Shown piece after piece: positions 22,021 to 34,045 of a stretch of DNA of 64,000 nt; the first letter of the stretch is position 1; the number at the start of each line of letters is the position of its first letter. The stretch covers positions 1,728,871 to 1,792,870 of the forward strand of contig CM029666.1 of assembly GCA_017311315.1 (NCBI GenBank), given 5' to 3'. Source of the DNA: Dendrocalamus latiflorus (lineage: Eukaryota; Streptophyta; Magnoliopsida; Poales; Poaceae). Position numbers and translations under genes: made by a program. The notes below the pieces were generated by a model. That model was not told the origin of the DNA and ran no database searches. It saw only the letters and a list, made by a program, of their open reading frames with translations.

Positions 22021-24038
22021 CTAAAATAATTTATTAAGATAGTTTTTCAAAATAATTGATTAACTTTCGATTTGGTTATACGAGCACTTATACTAAACAC
22101 CAAAGATAGACGATGATATAAGAAGTTGCCATAAGCCACTCCAAACTCGAAACGGCCGGATCGGATTGCCTCATCTCCGTCCGTTTGGTGGGCTTTCACG
22201 AGCGTGCGTGCGGAGGCCCAAGGAAGGCCCTGCAGGCCGGCAAAATGGACGTGTGTAGTGGGCGATGGCTTGAGCAAACTTATGGCCTGTATTTCGGGCT
22301 GTATTTTGGGCCTAGCTGACGCGGCCGGTGGCATCGGCTGGGCCTGCCGAATCGACGTTTTACCGAAATCCCAAGTAGGGTGGGCACGGTTGTTCTGTGA
22401 ACCTGACCAGACTAGCGAACCTGGCGCAAACCAACACTAGTTAAGCTCCAATTAGAGGACCAAGTCGATTTTTGTTCCAAGGCATGGCCCTACATTTGCT
22501 CAGATCTAGCTCCCCATGCCTCCAGCATTGTATGACACTGTGATCTCTGCCAGTACTGAAATCTGAGCGGAAAAAAAAAAACGGCCAAAACAGGAGTTGT
22601 CACCAGCTTTGTTGATTCCTTTTTCATTTCCTTTCCCCAACTTTTGCTTTCTTGCTACCTTTCTTTTTCAGTGTTGTTGTTCGTGTTGGTGCCGCATCCC
22701 TCAGCGTTTCGATTTACTTTCTCACGTCACTGTTCTTCCTCTGCCTTGTAAGTAACTCCAGCTGGATGGATGGCTAGCTAGCTCCGACAATCGCGTTGAT
22801 GCCTGCCTACACGTCGTGACCAACAAACCTAGCTATGCAATTGGTAATAAACAGCATACTGTACTAGCAATTTAGCATAGTTACTTACTCCATAAGTGCC
22901 ATTATAGCAGCTAGTAGATACTAGCTCTCAGTACTCAGTACAGTAAAAGGCAGCTCAATAATGAGATACCTTTGTGGCTTAAAGAGCCAACCTAATGTTT
23001 GGACCCATCTAATTAAGCCTCAAACCTACAGAACTAAGCCTGCATGTGCTACATTTAAAGATTTGAACATTTAAAGATTTGAACTCTACGAAAATTACAG
23101 CCCAGTGCCTAATCTAGAATAAATTAAAATGGGATCAGCTCCAGAATTGGATCAGATCGCGTTGCAGAATTAACTCTGAATGTGCCAGGGTGGAGGGCAC
23201 TGTCAAAGTGCTTTGCCAACTGAAAGTAGGCCAAAATTCACACTCGGCACATCATCAACATTATTTTACTAGGTGTGAAATACATGCTGAAGTGAACATG
23301 AAAGGAGAAAGGGTTATATCAGATGGCTGTCAGGTACTCCTCCAACCAATCAAAGCTCACCCAGCTGAGCTCTCTCTGGCTTGTGAAAAGAGCAGCAGCT
23401 GTAGCTGTACCAGAAAAACAGGCCAAGTGAAAGGCAAAGTACAGATACCAATAAAGTGGGCAAGCTTTCATCAGACCAAATGATCAGCAGTCCACCAATG
23501 TGCACTTTTATTCCCTCTCCCCTATGTCAATGTGTCAGCTTAAGCATGGCATCTTCCTTCTAATCATGGCGCTCACTCCTAGGGCTACTAAACCCTTGGC
23601 TCTACCTGTTGATATGTGACTGGTTGGTGCCACAGGGCGGCCCCACCCCCACAAAACGGAGTGGTACCTCTGCATGATGTTCCTAAGGTCTTCCATGATT
23701 CCAAAGCAGACATTGACTCCATTGCTTCCCTTCTAGACTAGCCAGGACCCCCTAAAAGAGGGGGATTGATTAACTCCTGAACAAGAAGCAAAGTTGTTTC
23801 TTTCCTTCCCTAATGGAAATTCATGCTAGTGCGCTGCAACGATGTTTCTTTTCCTTCTTTGACACTTCTTCTCAGCTATTAGAGGTCTTGGGATGCATTG
23901 ATTTGTAATACACCATGGTTATTTTACACAATTTAGTTCTTTTTGTGTTCTTAATGCAACAACTCGAAATTTTTATGGCCACATAAGGTTTCTAATTAAA
24001 AGTTAAGGTTCAACTCCTATAAGTCAGATGTGAAATGA
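22021..24038. other. Intergenic, no gene seen
   Basis: The sequence after the MED22 breakpoint (22021 on) is unrelated to the gene. 22100-22440 is moderately GC-rich with short frames. Short frames such as 23190-23483 (+) carry no motif. No conserved microRNA sequence was recognised. Confidence 0.4.
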
Positions 24039-24280
24039 GGGCATGTTCTTTTTGGCTGCGGCTTATGGCTTTTGGCTGAAATTTTTGAATTTTAGCTGTT
24101 TACGGTACAGATTACGGAGAGATCGATACTCACTTGCAATTTTGGTTGGTACAGATGTTGGGCTTTTAACGTGTACTACGTTTAACTTGTAGACCCCGTC
24201 TTGAGAAAATACTCCGTTTAAAAATTAGGTACTGTAGCGGCTGCGAAAAGCCGGCCGACTGGAGGCCAGCCGAACAGGCC
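24039..24280 (+). mobile_element. MITE family A, copy 3
   Basis: It begins GGCATGTTCTTTTTGGCTGC and ends GCCAGCCGAACAGGCC, an imperfect inverted terminal pair (GGCxTGTTC). The core blocks GGCTGAAATTTTTGAATTTT, CTGTTTACGG and ATTAGGTACTGTAGCGGC match the family. Confidence 0.72.
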
Positions 24281-24570
24281 GAGTCATATGTGGATTTTGT
24301 TGGTCCGTTGGCTCGTTCATTGATAATCACAGAGAAAGGAAAAAGAAAGACGAATATATATCACCAATAGCTTGTCGAATGTTACAGCAACTTATCAAAT
24401 TGACATTAAGACAATGTGGTACACAGGTGAAGAGTCTGTTCTGTGCTGAAGACTTTTCTCCAAGATGGTCACTGGATAGTGGATACTCTCCTTTCATCGA
24501 GTAATTTTCAACCAAATTGGTCAATAATAGCATAAAACCACTAATAACATCATGACACTAACAATGGGAT

Positions 24571-24749
24571 CAGGGGCGGATCCACACCCCGGGCAGGGTA
24601 GGTTTCAGCCCGAGGTGTGGAAAAATATCTAGTGTATAGCCTGGGTAAATTCAGTTCAGCTTGGGTAATATTTTCATGGTCTAGCCCAGATAACCTAGAT
24701 CATTCTACTACTGAGTCTGGGGCGTAATCAAATCCTGACTCCGCCACTG
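24571..24749. mobile_element. hAT MITE with perfect 8-bp target duplication
   Basis: The ends are CAGGGGCGGATCC and (complement of the right end) CAGTGGCGGAGTC, an inverted repeat with the CA...TG ends of hAT elements. It is flanked by the identical octamers AATGGGAT at 24563-24570 and 24750-24757. It is 179 bp with no coding capacity. It shares both end types with the larger element at 59963-60917. Confidence 0.92.
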
Positions 24750-24908
24750 AATGGGATATTGAGTTGGAACAGAGGAAAGACGATTCCTCAACTAATGCAT
24801 CCATGTTTTTCAAAGCCCTAATTTGATGTGTTTTTATCTTGTCCCGGTTCCACTAGAGGATGCATGCCAACTCAGATGCTTGCCCAAAATTGAGATATGC
24901 TCCAACAC

Positions 24909-24911
<3 letters not shown>

Positions 24912-24944
<33 letters not shown>
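24912..24944. repeat. (AC)n microsatellite
   Basis: About 16 uninterrupted AC units. Confidence 0.96.
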
Positions 24945-24945
<1 letters not shown>

Positions 24946-26564
24946 CATATTTGAGTTCTCCAAAAACACACAATCTACCATCTTTCGGCGCATAATCAAG
25001 TTGAGGAACCCTACAAAACAGCAAGAGACCGAGTAGGGTCCGCAATCTAATCACGTTCCATTTAGGATAAGGTTTCTTGACATAAAACTACATCAAGGAC
25101 TCAAGTGAGACCATAACAAAAGTGTTTTCAAATCTCCCCTTTTGAGATCTTGTTTGTAGTTGGGACATCTTGGTGATGGTGACTCACATGGCCCTCAGGC
25201 CAAAGGTTTTTGCTAGCATTAATTCTTTAGCCTTTACTCCTAGTGGCAAAAAATATCTATTTCTAGATGCCTTGTGGTAAGGCTATCAGCTTAGCTAGTT
25301 TGTTGGGAAATATGATGGTTCATCAGTTCATTGCTTCTAGTGGTTGGGTGTCCTACTTAATAAGTATGGTTTACGAAAACCTCTGGGGAAAATGGTTGTT
25401 TGGTGGCCATTCAGTTTGTTATGTCCCCTTTCAAAAGTGGTCACTTTTTCATAACAAAACAATGTTCAGTAGTGATCAATTATTGACCTCTCGAACTATG
25501 CATCCCATTACAAGGACATTAGTACGTAGGACAATTTAGAATGATCAAACTATAGTTCTAACCAACTAGTAACACATTATTTTCACTATGTACGTACTAG
25601 GGCTGAACCTTTGCAACTGGCTAAGGATTATTATCAAACTACGAAAAGCAATAGTAGGTTAGGAGGATTTTAATTTTGCAAAGTTTCCGATTGAGCACTC
25701 AAGCCAAATCCTTCCTTGCATCAAACGAAAAAAATAAATGTGATAGTTAATTTTGAATCGTGATACCTTCATATATGCTCCATTTAATTAATTTGATGGA
25801 ATTAGAATGCAATAGCTAGTTATTCTTGTAGCAAAACAAGAGAAAGTTGTGTACCTTAACTTTTCCTACAATTATGTCCAAACAAAAGTTGATGAAGCTA
25901 GAGAATGCATAGTCCAAAAAGAATCATACTTGTCTTCATTCACAAAGGAGTGCTTTAGTACCAAATTGGATTTAATATATGACAACCATGACAAAAGTGA
26001 TGCCAAAAACTGAATATAAGTAGTACGATGTGGTTCACCTCTACATGTAAGGAAGTGAACAGAGCCTCTTTTGATCACGTACATTGCAAGTTCTCTTGAC
26101 AAAGAGTGCTAACTCAAGGTGGCAATGGCAAATGAGCATAGATGGTTTTAGGGTAGAAACAATTAATTGGCGTAACCATCTTAAGACTTAAACAACTCAT
26201 AGGACCACAGATACAAATTTTAACAAATACACAAATAAGAAATAATTAACACACGCCTAACATATAGCTAGCAATAGTTGAACTCATCTTTAGTATTTAG
26301 ATAGACAACAAAGGTGACCACCCCAACCGCAGCAAGCAAGCATGCTAGCTTTCTTCCTTAGAGCAAATTTTTTTAAGGGGGGGGGGTGCTTTGAGCAATG
26401 TATATATAATTTGTGCCTAGTGCAAACAAGTTTTTTTTTCTGTAGTATACATATAATTTTCAAAGAGCCAGATTAGTTTCCAACTCAAGCATACGCTGGT
26501 AGACTAAGGTCTTGTCAGGTTGGTGCCTTGGACAAGTTGCCTGGGCATCAGACTTCCCTATGGG
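24945..26564. other. Intergenic, no gene seen
   Basis: AT-rich DNA with short frames only (for example 25267-25539 +, 25872-26102 -), no motif. An eight-base G run lies at about 26380. Confidence 0.45.
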
Positions 26565-26572
26565 TTGCCTGG

Positions 26573-27127
26573 CAGGGTTGTCAGGATCACGATCCTAGGT
26601 TGAATTGTTTTTTATCTGATGAGATCGGATCGTAGAATCATGATTCTATCGAAATTTTAAAAATGCATATATTGTATATATAAATTGAATTATATTTCTA
26701 AATATGTAATTCTATAGTAGATTTTTTGAATCTAATTTTATAATTTGAGTACACTTATTCATGTTATATTGAATTAAGGTTGATTTTTAAAACTTATTTA
26801 ATTATTTTTAATAAACTAATAATCTAAAAATGCAATATGTCAAAGATAATATTTTTTTACCTTAGAATAGCATGTAAACAACAAAACAAAGTAAACTAAA
26901 CTAGCACAACTTAAATAGCAATAGATAATATCAAATTTTATATGCTAATATAGTTTGTTATCAGAATCACAATCTCACTGTGATCCTACCCGATCCTAAC
27001 GATTCTATGGGTAGGATTGCGATCCCATTGCGATACTACATGATTCTGATCCATATTGTGATCTGTATCATCTACCTCCAGTAGGATCTACGATACTACG
27101 ATACGTGTCGCGATACTAACAACCTTG
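26573..27127. mobile_element. hAT-like non-autonomous element, 555 bp
   Basis: The left end is CAGGGTTGTCAGGATC; the complement of the right end is CAAGGTTGTTAGTATC, matching at 13 of 16. Flanking octamers TTGCCTGG (26565-26572) and TTGCCTAG (27128-27135) agree at 7 of 8. The interior is AT-rich, with GATCC/GATTCT-type subterminal repeats near both ends and no coding capacity. Confidence 0.85.
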
Positions 27128-27329
27128 TTGCCTAGTATTGTTTACCAAATTGTTTGACCAGATACACCTCAAAGTCAATGTAGTGTTTGGTTGGTGACCT
27201 AGAATCATGCTTTCTCTTTACCACCTTATATTAGTGCGGTCACTATATCCAGCCGTAAAATTTCTTAGGCCTAGCGACCGCCAGCAGAACACAAACAGCT
27301 CTCACCAGGCCAATATTAGGTGAGTTTTC

Positions 27330-27560
27330 TAGGTTGTGGTTTTGGCTTTTAGCTTATGATTTTTTAATTCTGGTTGTTCACGAGAGACAGTACACAGAGG
27401 AAAACAGTCGTATACGATTTTAGCCGATATAACTGAACTCGATTTAATATCTACTACAATCTACATATAGATATCGTATTGAAAAGACTTACCCTTTAAA
27501 AACTAGTTACTATAACAAAAATGATAATTCCGAACCAAAATAAAAAGGTACCCAGCCAAT
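27330..27560 (+). mobile_element. MITE family A, copy 4
   Basis: Blocks TTTGGCTTTTAGCTTATG, TTCACGAGAGACAGTACACA, TCGTATACGATTTTAGCC, ATCTACTACAATCTACATAT and AACTAGTTACTATAACAAAA follow the family order. Confidence 0.72.
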
Positions 27561-27923
27561 TGCCATATCTTCAACCAAACACACCCCCGACAAAACTCCT
27601 GGCAGCATCCGACCGGGCCAGCTCGCGCCATGACGCGAACCAAACAACCCTAATTGTTACTGTTTGTATGCGTAATTATTCGGTGCTATGAAAATTACAA
27701 TTGCATCAGGAAATCGAGACAGGAAAAAGGACCAGCCCGAGTTGATATCAAGATAGAACCTACTGAGGCATTTATTTATCAACATTTCTAGCTTTACATC
27801 ACCTTTCCCATCACATCACCACCACAAGAATTTGGCAACTTATTGAACCCTAATAAGTGGCCAATCTCACATATTCTAGAAGGTGATTAATTGCGTATCG
27901 TCAATCCAATCAAATTAATTAAG

Positions 27924-28160
27924 GACATGTTCATATTAGTAAAACTGAAAATAAATAAGTAGTAACTAAAAGAAATAACTTTTAGAATAAGAGAGCGAGA
28001 TGTGAGAAAGTGAGGAAAAGATGCGTACATGAGACGAAAGCGAGAGGAGTGGAGTGCATAATGTGCCCGTAACCCCTTTCTTATCCTCGAAACGAGATGG
28101 GAATGAGAGGAATAGGGAAACTGCTTCGAGAAGCAAAAGCTACTATGAATAGTAGTATTG
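27924..28160 (-). mobile_element. Tourist-like MITE family D, copy 1 (one end lost)
   Basis: The left end GGACATGTTCATATTAG and the interior GAAAGAAATAACTTT, GCGAGAGGAGTGGAGTGC, TAACCCCTTTC, GAGATGGGAATGAGAGGAA match the complement of the complete copy at 46034-46266. The right part runs into family A copy 5 without a clear terminus. Confidence 0.62.
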
Positions 28161-28165
28161 GGTCT

Positions 28166-28398
28166 GTTCTTTTTTTGTTTCGGTTTATGGCTTATGGCTG
28201 CAACTTATGACTTTTAGGCTGTTCGCAAGAGAGAATATGGAGTAACAGAAACTCGCGTGTGATTTTAGTTGATATAAATAAAGTCACCACCGTTTGTACT
28301 ATAATCAACTTTTAGACCTTATTTTAAAAAAGATATTTCATTTGAAAGTTAATTACTATAGAAAATCCAAAAATCGGTTTTTAAAAGCTGAAAAGAAC
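28166..28398 (+). mobile_element. MITE family A, copy 5
   Basis: The ends GTTCTTTT (28166-28173) and AAAAGAAC (28391-28398) form a perfect 8-bp inverted repeat, the best-defined ends in this family. The core blocks GGCTTATGGCTGCAACTTAT, GTTCGCAAGAGAGAATATGG and AGTTAATTACTATAGAAAAT match. No target duplication was recognised. Confidence 0.72.
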
Positions 28399-29659
28399 AT
28401 GCACATCCTAAGTGTTTGAGCATCCCTTTCAAGCAGCTAGCTTCTTAGCTAGAAATTTATTCCCAATCTTGTGCAAATATTCAAGTACCCTAGCTTATCT
28501 CTATTATTAGCCCCCAAACAAACTCAGATATAAATGGCCGGCTAGCTCAAAGTGTAATTAACTTGCCTGGTCTAAACTTCCAAGGCGAATGAGAAAGAAT
28601 TCTCTACACTAGAGAGACTTTGCCAGTTGCCATGCGTTCCCTACTGCTTGTCCTTTTATTAAAAGACTTATACCTACGTGTACTTGGGCCACCAATTAAC
28701 CAATCCCACGGGCAACACAAGATCCCAAGATGATGCAAGCCTAGATTAATAGTCTCATCTCATGCGATGGCCAATTAGTAATCTTCGAGAAAAGATGATG
28801 GCATCTCAATTAAGTCGTTAATGATAGGTTAATCTGATTTGATTATTAATTAACCCAAGGAGATCGAGAGGGGTCAGATATAATTGTAGTTTTGTCAGCT
28901 ATAGATTTGTCGATCGAGTAGATTGAGCTGGTGCTGCTGGTGTACATACACTCCATATGACAATGACGATTAAATTAATTAGGATTATATTAAACTAAGT
29001 TAGTTGCTTGTCTGGAGACATCCTATCAAAACCTTTCTACATGCATCCCGTACAATTATGGCAGCTGATGGAGATTAATTTATATCTGGTGATGCTTTGC
29101 TAAGTGAAGTGACTCCATGATGACCTGTGTAGGGCATTACACAATTAATCACCATATTTTATTAGCTTCTAGTCAATTTAATTAGCCTAATCCACTAGGA
29201 TCGATATGAATGCGATGCGATTTTGATAAGCTACAGTCAGTCGATGCAACAAGTTATCATGCTAACCATACATACAATCAGTGTTGATTTTTCTATGTAA
29301 GGTTACGTTTGCGACACTCACTTATCGGTGGACCTTAGCATATAAGTTACAAAAAAAAAATCTAAGGAAAACTTGTGTTGTGCACATGTAACTACCGGTA
29401 ATTAATCTATGCGTACAACACAATATATCACCAACAGTTAGTTGTGTCATACAGTACGCATGACAGCTAGTTGGCGATTAAAAAACTGGCCAAAAGCGAT
29501 AACCCTGCTTAATATAAGCGATACGAATCTTAGGATGACCTATAATCATCCACTCCCAGGGGTTCGCCACTGTGCGCATGTTGACTAGCCAATCTTAGTT
29601 TAGGGACGCCTAGCAATTAACAAAGGCATCAATTAAACCTCTGCTCTAATCACGTGTAT
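28399..29659. other. Intergenic, no gene seen
   Basis: AT-rich DNA, many TAATTAATT-type tracts, short frames only. Confidence 0.45.
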
Positions 29660-30478
29660 TAAACAAACCCTTGCGTAAAGCACAACCGGATCCTATTGGC
29701 TGCCATGTGTGCCTTTCGTACGTGGCCAACGTGTCGGTCCGTGGCTGCTGTCGTCGAGGCAGCCAGTGGGAGGGAGAGCCGGGAGTGCAGGCCATGTGTC
29801 GAGCTTCCATTGGCTGCAACTGTCCAATTGCAACCCGAAACGTGGAGGCCGGTTTTGGATATAGGCTTAGCCTGCGTAGGGGCGTGGGACCCTTCAGAAT
29901 CTCGATGCAGGGATTCGCCGGACATTACCATAAAAAGAGATACTCTGGCTTCTCTTTCAGACCACTGTTTATTAGTTATTCATCCTCCCTCCTCAATCCT
30001 TATACGTTGGACTCTGAGGATAATTAAGTGATTTTCCAATTTGATGAAAAAAAAAGAGAAGAGAGAGGAGTGGTCCCACTTTTCGGTGGGACAGAGGGGG
30101 AGATAAGGCCTTTGGCTGTCTCTCTCGCGTGCATCACAGGGGAGTTCTGCTTGACCTTTCGTTGGGCGATCGAGTCATGTGGAGATGGTGGCAGCGCCGG
30201 AGGCGCCACCGGCCCGAGCGCCTCAGCGCTGGCCGTTGGCAGCAGCTCGCCAACCGCCTCTTGTCTCCCATATAAAAGGCGGCCTCCATCTCCTCTTTTC
30301 GGCATTGAATACAGTGAGTCCTCTTTCTCTTCCTCCGATCTCCTATACCTATCGGCTGCGTCTAGATTTTGAGCTTTTATGATAGCCGGCCAAGCTCTTC
30401 TCCAGCGCGAATGGCTGTGCAGTCCGAATCGCCGTTCTTTAGGTTTCTCCATGAGGTTTCCTTATGCCCTTTCTTTTA
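29660..30478 (+). promoter_or_regulatory. Candidate promoter and first exon without a recognisable downstream gene
   Basis: A canonical TATAAAAG lies at 30271-30278 in GC-rich context (CATATAAAAGGCGGCC), followed by a C/T-rich leader. An ATG at 30410 opens a 21-codon frame (MAVQSESPFFRFLHE then six codons and a stop). A GAG|GTTTCC sequence at about 30454 could be a splice donor. From about 30480 the DNA becomes AT-rich and intron-like for 1.5 kb, but no following coding exon was found. It may be the 5' end of a truncated gene, a gene with a long leader intron, or a non-coding transcript. Confidence 0.35.
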
Positions 30479-32257
30479 GATTTGGCAGTGAGGGAATTTT
30501 TGGGGATTTACCTCTAGAAGTTTAATTCAGCTGGGTTTTGTGCCGAATGGTTAAAGGAGAACCCGAGGCTTGTTCTATGTGTTCACGGGTGCTCTTGACC
30601 GGAGCGCTCGTCGGTCTTATGCGGCATCTACCCTGACCCTCAACTTCCTACTTCGGTGACCTGAGGTTTGAAGTGAGGCATTGTATCTCAGTCTACCTCG
30701 TTTCCTTGTGTGGCATAGCGAGGCATTTGGTTTTCTGGGACAGCGCCGAGCGCGTGCCTTGCCTTGTCTGGTTTCTTTTTGGTGATTTCAAATATCACCG
30801 ATGTTATTAGTGTTTCAAGTGTTTATACTTTGCACTTTGCTTGTTCTACTTCAGATATCTGCGATTTATCACTTATTGGAAATTGCAAAGATATTATGTG
30901 AGTTTGGTTTGATAACTCGATGATGATAATGGTCTTATACTGAAATTAAATCATTCAAACTTGAGCTCTAAAGTATTTCTATTGCTGTCATTTGATTCTC
31001 AGTCCTGTAGTCATTTACTTTCGAACTGTTTGGATATATTGTTTTGTGATCTTATGTATACTCCTTTGTTTGCCATTTCGGCTTATTGCTGAACTTGTTA
31101 AAACTATGATTACTTGCACTGGGAGTTTATCACGTTAATTGGTTAATTGAAGTGTTGTCTTCTGATCACTTTACTATTGGCTGAAAATTTACATAGTTGT
31201 CATTAGATTGAAATAAGTTTGGCAGATCTATAAACTGATATTTAGATCTCAAGATTTTGAATCTTTTTGTCATATTCAATTAGTGAAGAGTATAAGCTAT
31301 AGTAGTGGGAATGCCAAGATTAAATCTTGAGTAACCCTATATCTAAGAGCAATAATCAAAACACAAATATGAGCTTTATGTTGATTTTAATAGCCCACAT
31401 GTTCTATGTTTGAAGCATATTATATGTTTAAGTGGCTTCATGGATTTACATATTCATATGTTGATTTTGTCATTTAAATGGTGCTGGAATTATGCTTTGT
31501 ATCAATTATGTTTTCCTAGAATTAAATTTGAATTCATGATAAAACCGCATTATTTACAACATTATATAGCAACATGAAGCCACGTTGTGGTGCTTAGATC
31601 TACACATCATGTATACATAGCTTTTTTAAAAAAAATAATTTTTTTATATGTTATGTATAGTTACTTACTCAAAAGAATATAGTTTTGGGCATAGACAATG
31701 TCTCTCAAACACAAATTTAATAACTAATTATATTTTAAAAATAAATAAAATCGTAGTTTTATAAATGTATTTTTAGATAAATCTACATATATAATTTTTA
31801 TGTACCCAATCTAAATATTTTAAATATATATTAATAATTAAAATTTGGAAATTTAACTGTTCGTATCCCGAAATGATACTTGTTTTTGTCACCTGAGGAA
31901 GTATATATATTATATATGGTTTGTACAGATAGTCCTCTACCTTTTGTGCTCTTGACACGCAAGTCTAAACTTACTGTGCACTAGGATAAATCAGTGAATC
32001 ACACGGCCTGCAAGCAAGTACACGGCACAGTGCGTTACATCTCTTTTTTCCCCCCTTCTTTGTAGCGTTGCACTCGGAATAAGGTTTACATCACATCTGG
32101 TGCTCTCTTCAACATCTTGCGGTGCTGCGTCCAATCACCCATGCATCCACGCGCGCCAAATAGACCGTAATAATATCTTGCATGTGTTGAACAGTGCAAA
32201 TCCACGACGTACGATCTGCTAGATCGATGCTAACTAAGTTGTAATCTAGGATAGCTA
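30479..32257. other. AT-rich spacer or leader-intron-like DNA, no gene
   Basis: T-rich and intron-like to about 31560, then very AT-rich to 31960. No coding motif on either strand. Confidence 0.4.
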
Positions 32258-32485
32258 TTGGTTACGTTTTTTTTGTTTAAAATTAGCTCATGTGTTATGC
32301 TATCTACAGGAATTAATTTTTAAACGATGCGTTTTTTAAGATGTGATCAATAGGAAAACTATAGTAAAAGTATACTGAGTTCAACTGTACCGGTCAAAAT
32401 CATATGTGACTTTTTTTCTACGTACCATCTCTCGCGAACAAACATAATTTAAATATTTAAGCCATGATTCCAAAAGTAACTTTAG
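32258..32485 (-). mobile_element. MITE family A, copy 6 (inverted)
   Basis: The complement of the family order: TAAACGATGCG, ACTATAGTAAAAGTATACTG, AGTTCAACTG, CGGTCAAAATCATATGTGAC and CATCTCTCGCGAACA appear in reverse relative to copies 1-5. Confidence 0.68.
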
Positions 32486-33076
32486 GTTAATTCTAGAGAA
32501 AGGTTAGTGCTTGGTTAGTAGTAATCTTTTTTTTTTTTTGGTACAACAAGACATGCATGCATGTTGAAATAGTAGTAGTTAATTGGGGAGAGAACACAGA
32601 TAAAGGGACAAAGCCTAAGGTGGCATCAGAAAAGAAAGAGGAAAACTGAATCATGTAGCACTCAGCGCAAAGGGGTTACCTGCATATGCATGCTCAATTG
32701 CTTAATTGTCATATACATTCTTGGCAAATCAAACACGGCCTCGCTAATTTGATTAATTGGATTAATGCAGCAGCAGCCAAAGAATGGGTAATAATACTGA
32801 AGAAAATGGCAGAGATGGATGGATCGACCAAAAATTTACAAGGCGTGCGTGCATGCATGGTCATCTCAGATCACACCAAGAACTGGAGTAACAGGCGGCT
32901 TACATGCTAGCTGCCGCTCTCCGAATCCCAGACCAGAAGCTAAACATACTTAATTACTGCCGCTAATTACCTAGCCAGGGATCTTAGTACGGGCGTAGGT
33001 AGTAGTAGGTAATTAATTCTTCTTTTTTACCAAAGTAGCTTGTGCGATCGTGTGGACGTCGACGAGGCGACTCAAG
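32486..33076. other. Spacer 3' of the zinc-finger gene
   Basis: AT-rich; should include the 3' untranslated region of the minus-strand gene. A T run lies at 32527-32538. Short plus-strand frames are not supported. Confidence 0.5.
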
Positions 33077-33847
33077 TCACAAGCCGGCGGGTGCAAGGCT
33101 GAGCTGCAGGTCCAGCCCGAGGGCGTTCTCCGGCACGGCCGCCACCGGCTCGGACACCACCATCCCGGGGCCTGCCATGCCAGGGTATCTTGCCAGGCTG
33201 GCCGCCGGGCTCGCGTGGGCCTTCCGGCCGTGGTAGTCGTCGGCCATGTAGGGCGCAGCGGCTGCGGCGGAGGCGGCCGGGGTGTAAGAGAACACGGCTG
33301 GCGAGGCAGCCACGCCGCCCGGGGCGGCGCGGGGAGGGAAGACGCAGCCGTGGGACACGTGGAACTGCTGCCCCTGGGGCCCGCCGGTCACCGCGGCGCG
33401 CGGGGAGAAGTAGACCCAGCTCGTGGCCCCCGCATCGCCGCCGCCGAGGAGGTGCTGCGGCGGCGCGAAGGCGGACACCATCGGGTTTGCGCGCTGGTAG
33501 AGCGCGGCGGCGCCGCCCGCAGCCCGGCCGGCGGCTGCGGCCGCGGCCTGGAGCTGCGCCCGCTTGAGCTGCTGCCGCTCCTTCTTGTGCGCGTTCTGGT
33601 GGCCTCCCAGCGCCTGCGAGTTGGCGAACTCGCGGCAGCAGTACTGGCACTCGTACCTCCGGCCGTCGCCGGCCGCCGTGGCCGTGGTGGTGGTGGTAGA
33701 AGAAGAGGACGAGTCCGAGCCGCCGCCGCCGCCGTTCCCGCAGACCGGCGCGTTCTCCTGCTCGGCCTCGGGCTCCGTCTCCGGCCCCGGCTCCTCCTCG
33801 GAGACGTGGAAGCCGAAGAGCTTCAGCCTGGGGCTTCTCATGCTCAT
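33077..33847 (-). CDS. Single C2H2 zinc-finger transcription factor (ZFP5/ZFP6/GIS-like), intact
   Basis: An uninterrupted 256-residue frame. Near the N-terminus RLKLFGFHVSEEE matches the conserved KLFGF box of the GIS/ZFP5/ZFP6/ZFP8 group. One zinc finger at about residues 65-87, YECQYC...SQALGGHQNAH, has C-X2-C and H-X3-H ligands with the plant-specific QALGGH DNA-contact motif. A basic KKERQQLKR stretch follows directly. The Ala/Gly/Pro-rich middle lacks domains. The C-terminus LDLQLSLAP is an EAR-type (LxLxL) repression motif. Members are nuclear regulators of hair-cell initiation and of gibberellin and cytokinin responses. The gene has no intron, as usual for the group. Another Met two codons in (33841) would also fit. 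The large plus-strand frame at 33050-33991 is a shadow. Confidence 0.93.
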   Translation of the reverse strand: MSMRSPRLKLFGFHVSEEEPGPETEPEAEQENAPVCGNGGGGGSDSSSSSTTTTTATAAGDGRRYECQYCCREFANSQALGGHQNAHKKERQQLKRAQLQAAAAAAGRAAGGAAALYQRANPMVSAFAPPQHLLGGGDAGATSWVYFSPRAAVTGGPQGQQFHVSHGCVFPPRAAPGGVAASPAVFSYTPAASAAAAAPYMADDYHGRKAHASPAASLARYPGMAGPGMVVSEPVAAVPENALGLDLQLSLAPAGL

Positions 33848-33930
33848 AACCGCAGCTTAGTACCACTAGTAGACTACTACTTACTTCTTACTATAGGAGG
33901 AGAGAGAGAGAGTGTGTGTGTGTTTCTTAC

Positions 33931-33932
<2 letters not shown>

Positions 33933-33961
<29 letters not shown>
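33933..33961. repeat. Homopolymer of 29 G (C tract in the zinc-finger gene leader)
   Basis: 29 consecutive G on the plus strand, next to GA and GT dinucleotide runs (33899-33923). On the minus strand it is a C tract between the TATA box and the zinc-finger start codon. It can form a G-quadruplex on the template side. Length may be unreliable because homopolymers are hard to sequence. Confidence 0.95.
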
Positions 33962-34037
33962 AGAGTAGCAGTAGAAGTTGCTGTCAAATAAGTTGGATGT
34001 GCATGGGTTTGGAGCTGTGTCAGGTGAGAAGGGGCAG

Positions 34038-34045
34038 TATATATA
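34038..34045 (-). promoter_or_regulatory. TATA box of the zinc-finger gene
   Basis: CTTATATATACTG on the minus strand, about 190 bases upstream of the ATG at 33847; a transcript starting about 30 bases below would carry the C tract in its leader. Confidence 0.55.

Noticed and set aside
23600..23800. Possible microRNA precursor
   Set aside because: No known plant microRNA sequence was recognised and no strong hairpin with suitable arms was seen by eye.
33050..33991. 313-codon plus-strand frame over the zinc-finger gene
   Set aside because: It is antisense to the C2H2 gene, is Arg/Gly/Ala-rich and has no domain; GC-rich coding DNA often leaves the opposite strand open.
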